From Sphingobium sp. (GTDB taxonomy: Bacteria; Pseudomonadota; Alphaproteobacteria; Sphingomonadales; Sphingomonadaceae), in contig CP136575.1 of assembly GCA_035196065.1 (NCBI GenBank), forward strand, positions 1,207,001-1,271,000: a DNA stretch of 64,000 nt, read 5' to 3'. A program made the position numbers and the translations under genes. The notes beneath the pieces are model-generated. The model saw only the letters and a list, made by a program, of their open reading frames with translations. It was not told where the DNA came from and did not search any database. Shown here piece by piece: positions 7,707 through 16,097 of the stretch. Every line of letters begins with the position of its first letter. Positions within the stretch are counted from its first letter, which is position 1.

Positions 7707-9464
7707 TCAATCCTTCGCCTTCTCCGCCTCGATCCAATCCTTCACTATGGTTTCAAGGACATCCAGCGGGACCGATCCCTGACCCAGCACAGTATCATGG
7801 AATGCGGCAAGGTCGAATTTCGAGCCCAGTTCCCGTGTTGCAAGTTCACGCAGTTCGCGGATCTTGAGTTCGCCGATCTTGTAGGCAAGCGCCTGTCCGG
7901 GCCAACTGATATAGCGGTTCACTTCCGCCTCGATATTGGCATCGGTCAGCGCGCTGTTATCGCGCATGAACGCCATGGCCTGTGCCTTGCTCCAGCCTTT
8001 GGCATGGATGCCGGTATCGACGACAAGCCGGCAGGCGCGCCACATTTCGTAAGACAGGCGGCCCATATCCTTGGCCGGTGTGTCATACAGCCCCATTTCG
8101 ATCCCGAGCCGTTCGGAATAGAGGCCCCAGCCTTCGGTAAAGGCTGTGAAAAAGGCACCGTGCTTGCGGAAATCGGAAAGGTCGAGCTCCTGCTGGAGCG
8201 CGATCTGATGATGATGTCCCGGTACTGCTTCATGCACCGAAAGCGCAGGGATTTCCCAGAAGGGCCGCTGATCCAGCTTTGACGTGTTCACATAATAAAA
8301 TCCGGCAACGCCAATGGCTGGCGATCCCGGGCTGTAAAAGGCGGTCGTTGTGCCTTCCGCAATCTCTGCCGGAATTTCCTTGATGCCATAAGGCAAGCGC
8401 GGCAGGCGGTGGAATAAGCTGGGCATCTTCCCGTCGATGGTTTTGGTAACGCGTGCGACCTTTTCCATCAGCTCTTCGGGCGTTTTCGCATAGTAGCGGG
8501 GATCGGTGCGCAGATGCTCGATAAAGGCTTCGCGGCTTTCAAAACCGGCCTTTTTTGCAACCTCGACCATTTCGGCACGAATGCGCGCGACTTCCTTCAG
8601 GCCCAGATTATGGATCTGGTCGGCGTTCAAGTTCGTCGTCGTTTCCTGCCGGATGCGGAAACTATAATAGGCCATGCCGCCTGGCTGGGCAGAAACGCCC
8701 GGTGATTTGGCACAGGCGGGCTTGTAGCTTTTGGTAAACCAGTGGAGATGCTTGTTAAGCGCAGGATAGATGATGTTAGAGATTGCCGCGACAGCTTCTG
8801 TCTGGAGCGCACTCCATTCGGTTTCGCTGATGCTGTCTGGGCGGGTCCGGGTGAAGGGCTGGAAATAGCGCGACTGTCGCGGATCGGCGACGATCAGCCC
8901 CGAAATTCCCTTTTCGTAACCGGGCAAGATTTCGCAAGGCAGGGTATATCTGCCCTTGATAGCGGCGTCGGCCACGGCCAGCGCCTCGTCATTTGCCCGG
9001 CCATATTGGCCAAGGCGGGCGATATAGCTGCGATAATGGGAAAGCCTGCGGAACGGCAGATTGTTGGCCATTCCGGCAAAGCTTTGATGCCATCCCGAAT
9101 AGGTCGAGAAATTCATTGTGCGCTGGCCATAGCCATTGCCCTCGATTGACCCTTCGAGCGTCCGTCTCAATATGCCATATTCGATCCGCTGCTTTGCGCT
9201 TAACTGCGCCTCTGGGATCGCCTGCAGCCGCGTCAGATAATCGGCACTCGCCTTTGCAAAACGGTCCATTCCTGCAAGGCTGTAATCACCCAGTTTGCCG
9301 GCATAGCTGTCATTGCCGAGCGAGCTTGCCATCACCGGCGATTCTTCGACTACATAAGCCCAATAATCATCGACCAGCGCCTTGAGGTCGCTGCCCGGGT
9401 CGGCCCATGCAGGCGAGGGTGCCAGCGCCAATGCAGCAAGCGAACACAACAATGACTTGCGCAT
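7707..9464 (-). CDS. Exported DUF885 family protein (metallopeptidase-like), copy 1
   Basis: A 585-residue protein with a Sec signal peptide (about residues 1-21, ending PAWA) and the DUF885 fold. It carries HEAVPGHHHQ, a HExxPGHH pattern that resembles a zinc site, and downstream TEGWGLYSERLG supplying a further glutamate. Members of this family are annotated as carboxypeptidase-like or uncharacterised, so the periplasmic peptidase role is inference. The C-terminus (ALAYKIGELKIRELRE) aligns closely with the second copy at 48018-49838, making the two paralogs. The start follows GGGAGGAA on the minus strand. It is monocistronic as far as can be seen. Confidence 0.88.
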   Translation of the reverse strand: MRKSLLCSLAALALAPSPAWADPGSDLKALVDDYWAYVVEESPVMASSLGNDSYAGKLGDYSLAGMDRFAKASADYLTRLQAIPEAQLSAKQRIEYGILRRTLEGSIEGNGYGQRTMNFSTYSGWHQSFAGMANNLPFRRLSHYRSYIARLGQYGRANDEALAVADAAIKGRYTLPCEILPGYEKGISGLIVADPRQSRYFQPFTRTRPDSISETEWSALQTEAVAAISNIIYPALNKHLHWFTKSYKPACAKSPGVSAQPGGMAYYSFRIRQETTTNLNADQIHNLGLKEVARIRAEMVEVAKKAGFESREAFIEHLRTDPRYYAKTPEELMEKVARVTKTIDGKMPSLFHRLPRLPYGIKEIPAEIAEGTTTAFYSPGSPAIGVAGFYYVNTSKLDQRPFWEIPALSVHEAVPGHHHQIALQQELDLSDFRKHGAFFTAFTEGWGLYSERLGIEMGLYDTPAKDMGRLSYEMWRACRLVVDTGIHAKGWSKAQAMAFMRDNSALTDANIEAEVNRYISWPGQALAYKIGELKIRELRELATRELGSKFDLAAFHDTVLGQGSVPLDVLETIVKDWIEAEKAKD

Positions 9465-9510
9465 CTATTTCCTCCCGAAACGCTTTGGATGATCGGTGCC
9501 GGAAAGCCTG

Positions 9511-9531
9511 ACCCTGTGTCAAGCACGGGGT
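9511..9531. repeat. REP-like palindromic relic
   Basis: The stretch ACCCTGTGTCAAGCACGGGGT, flanked by TGACGAAG, forms an eight-base imperfect inverted repeat around TCAAG. It has the look of the dispersed (G)TCACCCCGNNCTTGACNCGGGGTCC-type intergenic repeats common in sphingomonad genomes (from memory). It lies in the 193-base divergent gap between the DUF885 gene and the PhoD-like gene, which otherwise holds no gene. Confidence 0.4.
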
Positions 9532-9657
9532 GACGAAGCCCACGGCCATGTTTTTCCGTGTATGACGACTGGCGGGAATATCTCCATGCCGACGTCACCA
9601 TATTGACTTGTCCGGCTGGCAGCGCATGGCGTTGAGTGAATGATTGGGAGATTTACC

Positions 9658-10827
9658 ATGACGATGCGTCGGTCCTTTGCTGTTTCACTGCTTGGCGGAT
9701 TGCTTCTCGCTGGTTGCGCGTCAAAACAGGGCGTTGCGCCTGTCTCTGCGCCTACCACTCCTGCGAGCGCGCAAGAAGCATTGCGCCCCTATTACGCGTC
9801 GTTGGCGGCTAAGCTGCCGGTTGCGCCGGCCAATCCCGCGCTGGCGGATGACACCACGCTCACCCGGATCGCATTTGGCAGTTGCGTCAATGAAAACCGG
9901 GCGATGGCCTTCTGGGATGTGATCGCCGCGCAGAAACCGCAGGCCTTCCTGCTGATTGGCGACAATGTCTATGGCGATACAGGAGCGACCGGTGCGGCCG
10001 ACATCCCGACCCTGTCGGCCAGCTACCGCAAATTGTCGAGCCGGCAGGAGTTTGACCGTTTCCGCCGCAGCGTGCCGATGATGACGACATGGGATGACCA
10101 TGATTTTGGTGAGAATGATGTCGGCGGCAGCTTTGCCTTCAAGGAATGGGCAGAAAAGGCTTATGAAAGCTATTGGAGCAGCAGCGAAGAGGTGCGCGGG
10201 CGGCCGGGCGTCTATGAAAGCCGCATCGTCGGACCTGAAGGAAAGCGCGTGCAGTTCATCATCCTCGACACACGCTTCTTCCGGTCTGACCTTGTCCGTA
10301 TGCCCTATCGCGATCCGGGGCCGTCGCTCGGCTGGTATCTGCCCAATGTCGATCCAAAGGCTACCATGTTGGGCGATGCACAATGGCAATGGCTGGAAGG
10401 TGAACTTGCTAAACCCGCTGAACTGCGGTTCATCATCTCCTCGATGCAGGTGGTGACGAGTGCGCATAATTTCGAAGGCTGGACCAACTTTCCCAAGGAA
10501 CGCGACCGGCTTTATCGCCTGCTTGCAGACAAAGGTGTGAACAATGCGCTGTTTCTGTCGGGCGATCGCCATGCCGGTGGTTTCTACAAGGCAGACGTGC
10601 CCGGGCTGTCGCGACCGGTCTGGGACTTTACCTCAAGTTCGTTAAACTTCGCTTTTGGCCGCGGCAACAATGCTGACCGCGAACCCGATCCGGCGCGGAC
10701 AGGCGGTTTTTGGGCGATCCCCAATTTCGGCCAGATCGATATCGACTGGAGCGCAAAGAAGGTGAAGCTAAGCCTGCGTCGCGACGATGGCAGCGTGATC
10801 GAGGAGCAGCTGGTCTCACCGTTCTGA
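9658..10827 (+). CDS. PhoD-like alkaline phosphatase/phosphodiesterase lipoprotein
   Basis: A 389-residue metallophosphatase of the PhoD family. Metal-site motifs are visible in order: FGSCVNE, IGDNVYGD, TTWDDHDFGEND and SGDRHAGG. The N-terminus MTMRRSFAVSLLGGLLLAGC combines a twin-arginine-like RRSF with a lipobox (Cys20), so it is probably a Tat-exported lipoprotein, in line with PhoD proteins being Tat substrates. The ATG at 9658 is preceded by GGGAG at seven bases; an upstream in-frame ATG at 9640 would overlap that site. The substrate (phosphomonoester or diester) is not deducible. The gene stands alone, convergent with the PH-domain pair. Confidence 0.92.
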   Translation: MTMRRSFAVSLLGGLLLAGCASKQGVAPVSAPTTPASAQEALRPYYASLAAKLPVAPANPALADDTTLTRIAFGSCVNENRAMAFWDVIAAQKPQAFLLIGDNVYGDTGATGAADIPTLSASYRKLSSRQEFDRFRRSVPMMTTWDDHDFGENDVGGSFAFKEWAEKAYESYWSSSEEVRGRPGVYESRIVGPEGKRVQFIILDTRFFRSDLVRMPYRDPGPSLGWYLPNVDPKATMLGDAQWQWLEGELAKPAELRFIISSMQVVTSAHNFEGWTNFPKERDRLYRLLADKGVNNALFLSGDRHAGGFYKADVPGLSRPVWDFTSSSLNFAFGRGNNADREPDPARTGGFWAIPNFGQIDIDWSAKKVKLSLRRDDGSVIEEQLVSPF

Positions 10828-10837
10828 TGGCGGAGGC

Positions 10838-12451
10838 TTAACCGCGCCGGTTAATTTCCGAAAAGTCGACCGGCGCGACAGCTGCCATCACCTGATCGCG
10901 GATGGCGCGGGCTTCATCAGGGCGAAGCGCAACAAAGCGCAGCGTGCCGCCGGCGATTCCGAAATGCAGCGTCACCAGCCCGAAGAGGCGGGCGATCGGT
11001 CCTTGAGAGATTTTTGTGCTTTGCACCCGCACTTGCGGGGCAATCGTCAATCGCCGGTTCCACCAATTCTCGCGCGCATAAAGCTGGCGGTCATCGACCA
11101 ACCACCCCGAATGCCGCCATTGGAGCCAGACCATAGGTAGAAAGATCAACGGTACGGCCAGCATCCATCCGGCGTGCCGGAATGGAGCGTCGGCAAAAGT
11201 TATCGTCGCTACAGTCGCAATCGCCATCGCGAGCGCAAGCAGGATGATCCCTCCAAACCACCAGCGTAATGGCCCGCGGCGGAAAAGGGAATCTGCGGCA
11301 GGTGGGTCTATCCCCGCCACGGCCATGATCGGCGCGATTTCATCAAGCGTAGCGAGTGGTGCGACCATATGATCGCCTTCTTCCTTGCTTTCCTGCGCGA
11401 GGCTAACAAATTTCAGCGCGTGCCACCCGCTGCGCACCCGGATTGGACCCGTTCCTATCACTGCCGTCTGCACCCGCGCAACGGGCATCACCACATCGGT
11501 CAGCGTCAACAATCCGCGCCGCCGCCGAAAGCCCTTGGCTGTACGGTCCAACCGAAAGCCATAATCGCGCACGACGGTGCGAACGATGCCGGTTGCAACG
11601 CCGATGCCGACCAACGCTGCGAGTGCCGCCACTGCACCGCCGATTTGCACCGTGCGGTCGATATGGCGGATATCGACACCATTCTCCTCCGCCATGCCGA
11701 TCCAGCGCCGCACATCCCAGACATCGCCGGGCAACAGGAAATCAAATTGCTGAGCCAGTCCGCCTAGTATCGCAAAGATCACCAGACTGAATGAATAGAC
11801 GCCCAGCGTCAGCAAGCGTTGGAGCGGCATCGTGAAAACTGGCAAGGAGTCGGTTTCGGCGATTGTGTTGGAGCCACCGACTGTTGGCGCGGAATCGGTC
11901 TTGCGCGCGCGGATTGTCTCGCGCAAACGCTCGGCCTCCCCGACCGAAACAAAGCTCAGCTTGGCGTCTTCGCCTTCGCCGCCGCCGGTTTCGAACTTCA
12001 CCTCGCCGAGCCCCATCAGCCGGGCGAGCGGTTTCTGCTCGATGCTGACATCCTGGATGCGGTCATAGGGGATGGATCTTGTGGTACGGCTGATAATGCC
12101 CCTTTCGATGCGGATATCATCGTCGGCAATATGATAATGGGTGCGCAGCCATGCCAGCCAGCGGAAGAATAGGCTGACCAGCAACACGGCGAAAATCACC
12201 AGCGGGATCAGTTCGGGCCGGTCGCGACTGCCCGATCCGAAAATGACTGCGACGATGGGAAAGAAAAGTTGCGGCAGGCCGGTAACGAACCCGACGAGCA
12301 GACCCACCGGGTGGAGGCGCTGGCCTTCCTGTTGCTCTCCGCCCGCTTGCGGGTGGGGGAGGTCTTGCGGAAGCACTGAATTCGCTTCGCTCGGGCCCTC
12401 GCCTAACCCCTCTCGCTCGCGGGAGGGGACTGTTTCCTCGATCCCGTTCAC
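10838..12451 (-). CDS. Triple bacterial PH-domain membrane protein (YdbT-like)
   Basis: A 537-residue membrane protein with three bPH_2 domains interleaved with pairs of membrane segments. The domain cores are DDDIRIERGIISRTTRSI, GFRRRRGLLTLTDVVMPVAR and RQLYARENWWNRRLTIAP. Proteins of the Bacillus YdbS/YdbT type have this design; function is not established. The GTG start overlaps the stop of the upstream PH gene (GTGA), so the pair is coupled. Residues about 7-42 (PSREREGLGEGPSEANSVLP and the following Gln/Pro-rich stretch) are encoded by a GC-rich palindromic element and look foreign to the family; the first membrane segment only begins after it. Confidence 0.85.
   Translation of the reverse strand: MNGIEETVPSREREGLGEGPSEANSVLPQDLPHPQAGGEQQEGQRLHPVGLLVGFVTGLPQLFFPIVAVIFGSGSRDRPELIPLVIFAVLLVSLFFRWLAWLRTHYHIADDDIRIERGIISRTTRSIPYDRIQDVSIEQKPLARLMGLGEVKFETGGGEGEDAKLSFVSVGEAERLRETIRARKTDSAPTVGGSNTIAETDSLPVFTMPLQRLLTLGVYSFSLVIFAILGGLAQQFDFLLPGDVWDVRRWIGMAEENGVDIRHIDRTVQIGGAVAALAALVGIGVATGIVRTVVRDYGFRLDRTAKGFRRRRGLLTLTDVVMPVARVQTAVIGTGPIRVRSGWHALKFVSLAQESKEEGDHMVAPLATLDEIAPIMAVAGIDPPAADSLFRRGPLRWWFGGIILLALAMAIATVATITFADAPFRHAGWMLAVPLIFLPMVWLQWRHSGWLVDDRQLYARENWWNRRLTIAPQVRVQSTKISQGPIARLFGLVTLHFGIAGGTLRFVALRPDEARAIRDQVMAAVAPVDFSEINRRG
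12334..12430. repeat. GC-rich palindromic repeat element inside the YdbT-like coding sequence
   Basis: This 97-base stretch contains two hairpins, CCCGC-TT-GCGGG (12342-12353) and CCCCTCTCGC-TC-GCGGGAGGGG (12407-12428, one mismatch), joined by a segment with GAATTCGCTTCGCTCGG. Its layout is that of an intergenic repeat, yet it is read in frame through codons about 7-39 of the downstream gene. A weaker relative of its stem (CGCTTGCGGGAGGG) occurs at 22564-22577 between two genes. Confidence 0.6.
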
Positions 12452-12915
12452 CCCTGCGCCACCTTGATATACTCCCGGATCGCCTCGCGCATTGCGACAG
12501 CATCGTCATGGCGCAAGCCAGGCAGGCTGACGCTCGCGCCATGATTTCCGGCGGTGTGCACGGTCAGTGTTGCAAGATCATAGCGCCGCATGATCGGTCC
12601 CTGATCGACATCAATATGCTGAACCCGGCCGAGCGGAACCACTGTATCGCTGTAAAAGAGATAGCCGCGTTCGACCCGCAGCCGGTCTTCGTCCAGCGCA
12701 TAGCCCCAATGCCCATAGCGTCTGGCGGGCAGCACAAGCACGAACCAAGCGGTCAGTAAGACGGCGGGGATGATGAACAGCCCGGTGACGGTCAATTGCG
12801 CAAATTCGAGGATGAGCGCGCCGGCCAGCGGGATAGCTGCGAAAAGCGCGCTGCCGATCCGCATAACCTGAATATAAGCGGGGTCGAGCGGCTTCAGCGT
12901 TTCTTTGGCATCCAT
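12448..12915 (-). CDS. Single PH-domain membrane protein (YdbS-like)
   Basis: A 155-residue protein with two membrane segments (about residues 27-65) followed by one bPH_2 domain (EDRLRVERGYLFYSDTVVPL, then LGRVQHIDVDQGPIMRRYDL). It is the short partner of the triple-PH protein encoded immediately downstream with a four-base stop/start overlap. Such pairs are widespread and probably form a membrane complex, but the biological role is unknown. It sits 63 bases downstream of the flavoprotein gene on the same strand, so it may be part of a longer transcript. Confidence 0.86.
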   Translation of the reverse strand: MDAKETLKPLDPAYIQVMRIGSALFAAIPLAGALILEFAQLTVTGLFIIPAVLLTAWFVLVLPARRYGHWGYALDEDRLRVERGYLFYSDTVVPLGRVQHIDVDQGPIMRRYDLATLTVHTAGNHGASVSLPGLRHDDAVAMREAIREYIKVAQG

Positions 12916-12978
12916 GCCCTTTTTATGCGGCCACTGTGTTGGCCTGACAAGACAGTAATTCCTGTCAGCGGCAAGGAT

Positions 12979-13977
12979 TTACCGAGCCAGCGCTTCCTCG
13001 GCTTCGGCGAGCAAGGTCGCGATGATCTCTGCCACCGGCTCTTCTTTTTCGACCATGCCGACTGACTGCCCCGCCATAAGCGATCCGCTTTCGACATCGC
13101 CCTCGATCGCGGCGCGGCGCAGTGCACCTGCCCAATAATGTTCAATCTGGAATTGGGCTTCGGCCATGTCGATCTCGCCCTTGTCCAGCTTTGCGGCCAC
13201 CTCGACCTGCTTCCTGGTGAATTCTTCGGTGCCCTTGTTCTTCAGTGCGCGCACCGGAATGACGGGCAGGCGCGGGTCGATTTGGACACTCGCAACTGCA
13301 TCCCGGGCATTGGCTCGGAAAAAGGCTTTCTTGAATTCCGGATGCGCGATGCTCTCGGTCGCGCAGGCAAAACGGGTACCCAATTGCACGCCGGCCGCGC
13401 CCATTTCCAGATAGCTGGCAATCATTCCGCCCTTGCCGATGCCGCCCGCGACAAACACTGGTACTTGATCGCACACTTCGGGTAAGATTTCCTGCGCCAG
13501 CACGCTGGTTGCCACCGGTCCGATATGGCCGCCTGCCTCCATCCCTTCGATAATGAGCGCATCGACGCCTGATCGGATCAGCTTTTTGGCAAGCGAGAGT
13601 ACGGGCGCAAAGCAGATCGCCTTGGCACCGCTTTCCTTGATTGCCTCGAGTGCGCCCTTGGGCGGCAGGCCGCCGGCTAGCACGATATGGCTGACGCGGT
13701 GCTTTGCGCATATCGCGATCAATTCCATGATCTGCGGGTGCATAGTGATCAGATTGACGCCGAACGGCTTCGTGGTGAGTGCCTTTGTCGCGGCAATTTC
13801 GGCATCTAGCAATTCGGGTGTCATTGCTCCGCAGGCAATCACTCCAAATCCGCCCGCATTACTGATCGCCGAAACCAGATTGCGCTCCGACACCCAGGAC
13901 ATGGCACCGCACAATATTGCGGTTTCACAGCCAAGAAATTCGGTTCCGCGCTGCATCAGATGTGCGAGTTTGGTCAT
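12979..13977 (-). CDS. Nitronate monooxygenase-like NAD(P)H-dependent flavin oxidoreductase
   Basis: A 332-residue TIM-barrel FMN enzyme of the 2-nitropropane dioxygenase/FabK family. Conserved parts are ILCGAMSWVSERNLVSAISNAGGFGVI-type N-terminus (seen as NLVSAISNAGGFGVIA), PFGVNLI, EGMEAGGHIG (His) and the phosphate-binding VAGGIGKGGMIASYLEMGA followed by GTRFACATES. Enzymes of this family are either class II nitronate monooxygenases or enoyl-ACP reductases; the sequence alone does not decide. It is 34 bases downstream of lysC on the same strand, an arrangement probably reflecting co-transcription rather than shared function. Confidence 0.88.
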   Translation of the reverse strand: MTKLAHLMQRGTEFLGCETAILCGAMSWVSERNLVSAISNAGGFGVIACGAMTPELLDAEIAATKALTTKPFGVNLITMHPQIMELIAICAKHRVSHIVLAGGLPPKGALEAIKESGAKAICFAPVLSLAKKLIRSGVDALIIEGMEAGGHIGPVATSVLAQEILPEVCDQVPVFVAGGIGKGGMIASYLEMGAAGVQLGTRFACATESIAHPEFKKAFFRANARDAVASVQIDPRLPVIPVRALKNKGTEEFTRKQVEVAAKLDKGEIDMAEAQFQIEHYWAGALRRAAIEGDVESGSLMAGQSVGMVEKEEPVAEIIATLLAEAEEALAR

Positions 13978-14011
13978 TGGTCAGCTCAATCTCTTTACCG
14001 TCGTTCGACGT

Positions 14012-15268
14012 TCACTCCGCGTCCAGCCCATAGGCTGTGTGCAGCACGCGCACGGCCAGTTCGGTCTCGTCCTCGTCGATTAGGACAGAAACCTTGATCT
14101 CGCTGGTTGAGATTGCCTGAATGTTGATCTTGCGGTCGGCCAGTGCAGAGAACATCGTCGAGGCAACCCCCGCATGGCTCTTCATGCCAACGCCGACGAC
14201 ACTGATCTTGGCGACCTTGGTGTCCGGGATCAGCCGGTTATAGCCGATCTTTTCCCGCTGGTTCTGCAACACGTCGCTTGCACGGGCGAGGTCTGCCTGC
14301 GGCACGGTGAAGGTTACGTCGGTTTCGCCCTTGTCGCGACCGACATTCTGGATGATCATGTCGACATTGATATTGGCTTCGGCCAGCGGACCAAAGATGT
14401 GCGCAACCGCGCCCGGACGGTCGGGGACGCGGGTCAGGGTGACCTTGGCCTCATTCTTGTCGGCGGCGATGCCGGTGATCAGTTGGCGTTCCACGTGGGC
14501 TTTCTCCAATTCTTCGTCGGTCACGATCAATGTACCGGGGATGCTGTCAGCGTCGGGTGCGTTTTCGTCGATGAAGGAACTGAGGACCTGCACGCGCACG
14601 CCTTCTTTCATCGCAAGCCCGACCGACCGTGTCTGCAGTACTTTCGAACCCACCGAGGCGAGTTCGAGCATTTCTTCGTAAGTGACCGCTTTCAACTTGC
14701 GCGCACGGGTGACGATCCGAGGGTCGGTGGTATAGACGCCGTCAACGTCGGTATAGATGTCGCAGCGGTCGGCTTTGATCGCCGCAGCAACTGCAACCGC
14801 AGAAGTATCCGATCCGCCGCGCCCCAGCGTGGTTACGCGATTGTCATCTGTCAGTCCCTGAAAACCGGGGATTACGGCAATTGTGCCCTCTGCCATCGAA
14901 GCGATCAATTCTTCGCTGTCGATTGTGCCGATGCGCGCCTTGGCATGGGCGGCGTCGGTGTGGATCGGCAATTGCCATCCGAGCCAGCTGCGCGCCTTGC
15001 AGCCCAAGGCTTGCAAAGTGATCGCAAGGAGGCCCGAGGTGACCTGTTCGCCGCTGGCAACGACGACATCATATTCGGCAGGATCGTATAGAGGGTTCGC
15101 TTCGCGGCAGAAGGTCACCAGACGGTCGGTCTCGCCAGCCATGGCGGATACAACCACGGCGACCTGGTCACCACGTTCGGCCTGACGTTTCACGATTTGG
15201 GCGACCCGACGGATACGTTCTGTTCCCGCCATCGAGGTGCCGCCAAATTTCATTACGATCCGGGCCAT
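14012..15268 (-). CDS. lysC: Aspartate kinase
   Basis: A 418-residue monofunctional aspartokinase, the first enzyme of the aspartate pathway (Lys, Met, Thr, Ile). The N-terminal amino-acid kinase domain starts MARIVMKFGGTSMAG and has the ASGEQVTSGLLAITLQ and GRGGSDTSAVAVAAA motifs. The C-terminus (about 265-418) has two ACT domains for feedback control. The start at 15268 was picked because the KFGGTS motif follows at the usual distance; a longer in-frame reading would run across the promoter of divergent ubiG, 56 bases away. Length matches alphaproteobacterial LysC. Confidence 0.97.
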   Translation of the reverse strand: MARIVMKFGGTSMAGTERIRRVAQIVKRQAERGDQVAVVVSAMAGETDRLVTFCREANPLYDPAEYDVVVASGEQVTSGLLAITLQALGCKARSWLGWQLPIHTDAAHAKARIGTIDSEELIASMAEGTIAVIPGFQGLTDDNRVTTLGRGGSDTSAVAVAAAIKADRCDIYTDVDGVYTTDPRIVTRARKLKAVTYEEMLELASVGSKVLQTRSVGLAMKEGVRVQVLSSFIDENAPDADSIPGTLIVTDEELEKAHVERQLITGIAADKNEAKVTLTRVPDRPGAVAHIFGPLAEANINVDMIIQNVGRDKGETDVTFTVPQADLARASDVLQNQREKIGYNRLIPDTKVAKISVVGVGMKSHAGVASTMFSALADRKINIQAISTSEIKVSVLIDEDETELAVRVLHTAYGLDAE

Positions 15269-15324
15269 GAAAACCTGCGCTATTGGGGCTATATTGCGAA
15301 CGGGCGCCCTGATAGGGACAGGAT

Positions 15325-16071
15325 ATGTCAAACGCAAGCACCGCTCCGTCAACAAAAACTACTATCGACCCAAATGAAGCCGCCCATTTCGGTGCGCTTG
15401 CCGCGGACTGGTGGGATCCCAGAGGTTCAAGTGCGATGCTGCACAAGCTTAATCCGGTGCGCCTCGGGTTTATCCGCCAGCAGATCGATTTGCATTTCGG
15501 TAGCGATGAAAAAGCGATGAAACCGTTGTCGGGAAAGACTGCTCTTGATGTCGGGTGCGGTGCGGGTCTGTTGTGCGAACCGCTGGCGCGCCTGGGGGCG
15601 GCGGTCACGGGCGTCGATGCAGCTTTGGAGAATATCGCGGCTGCCAAGGCCCATGCGGCCCAGTCGGGGCTGGATATCAATTATCACGCTGGCGAACTGG
15701 CGGCGCAGAATTTGGGCCAGTTTGATCTGGTCAGTTCGATGGAAGTGATTGAGCATGTCACCGACCCTGCGGCCTTTGTTGGTGGGCTGGCAGCGCGGCT
15801 GAAGCCGGACGGGCTGCTGATCCTGTCGACCCCGAACCGGACCACTGCGTCGAAACTGTTACTGGTCGAGGCCGCCGAACGGCTGGGGCAGGTGCCGCGG
15901 GGCACGCATGATTGGGACAAGTTCCTGAACCCGGATGAGGTCACCGCATTGCTTGCCGATGCTGGGTTGGCTGTGGCGGCGATCGAAGGAATTGCCGTTT
16001 CGCCGCTATCGGGCCTGCATCTCAGCGAGAACAAGGCGCTGAATTATATATTGGCGGCGCGGTTTTCTTGA
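15325..16071 (+). CDS. ubiG: Ubiquinone biosynthesis O-methyltransferase UbiG
   Basis: A 248-residue SAM-dependent methyltransferase that performs both O-methylation steps of ubiquinone synthesis. Recognisable are the family N-terminus (HFGALAADWWDPRGSSAMLH, then NPVRLGFI), the SAM-binding loop LDVGCGAGLLCEPLARLG, the SMEVIEHV motif and STPNRT. It is divergent from lysC over 56 bases and convergent with dnaB, with a GC-rich hairpin at its 3' end. lysC-ubiG divergence is a common alphaproteobacterial order. Confidence 0.97.
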   Translation: MSNASTAPSTKTTIDPNEAAHFGALAADWWDPRGSSAMLHKLNPVRLGFIRQQIDLHFGSDEKAMKPLSGKTALDVGCGAGLLCEPLARLGAAVTGVDAALENIAAAKAHAAQSGLDINYHAGELAAQNLGQFDLVSSMEVIEHVTDPAAFVGGLAARLKPDGLLILSTPNRTTASKLLLVEAAERLGQVPRGTHDWDKFLNPDEVTALLADAGLAVAAIEGIAVSPLSGLHLSENKALNYILAARFS

Positions 16072-16072
16072 T

Positions 16073-16091
16073 CCTCTCCTAACAGGAGAGG
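16073..16091. terminator. Hairpin between ubiG and dnaB
   Basis: A perfect inverted repeat CCTCTCCT-AAC-AGGAGAGG starts right after the ubiG stop and lies six bases from the dnaB stop on the other strand. It can serve both convergent genes. No T-run follows, so the termination role is inferred. Confidence 0.55.
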
Positions 16092-16097
16092 AGCCCC

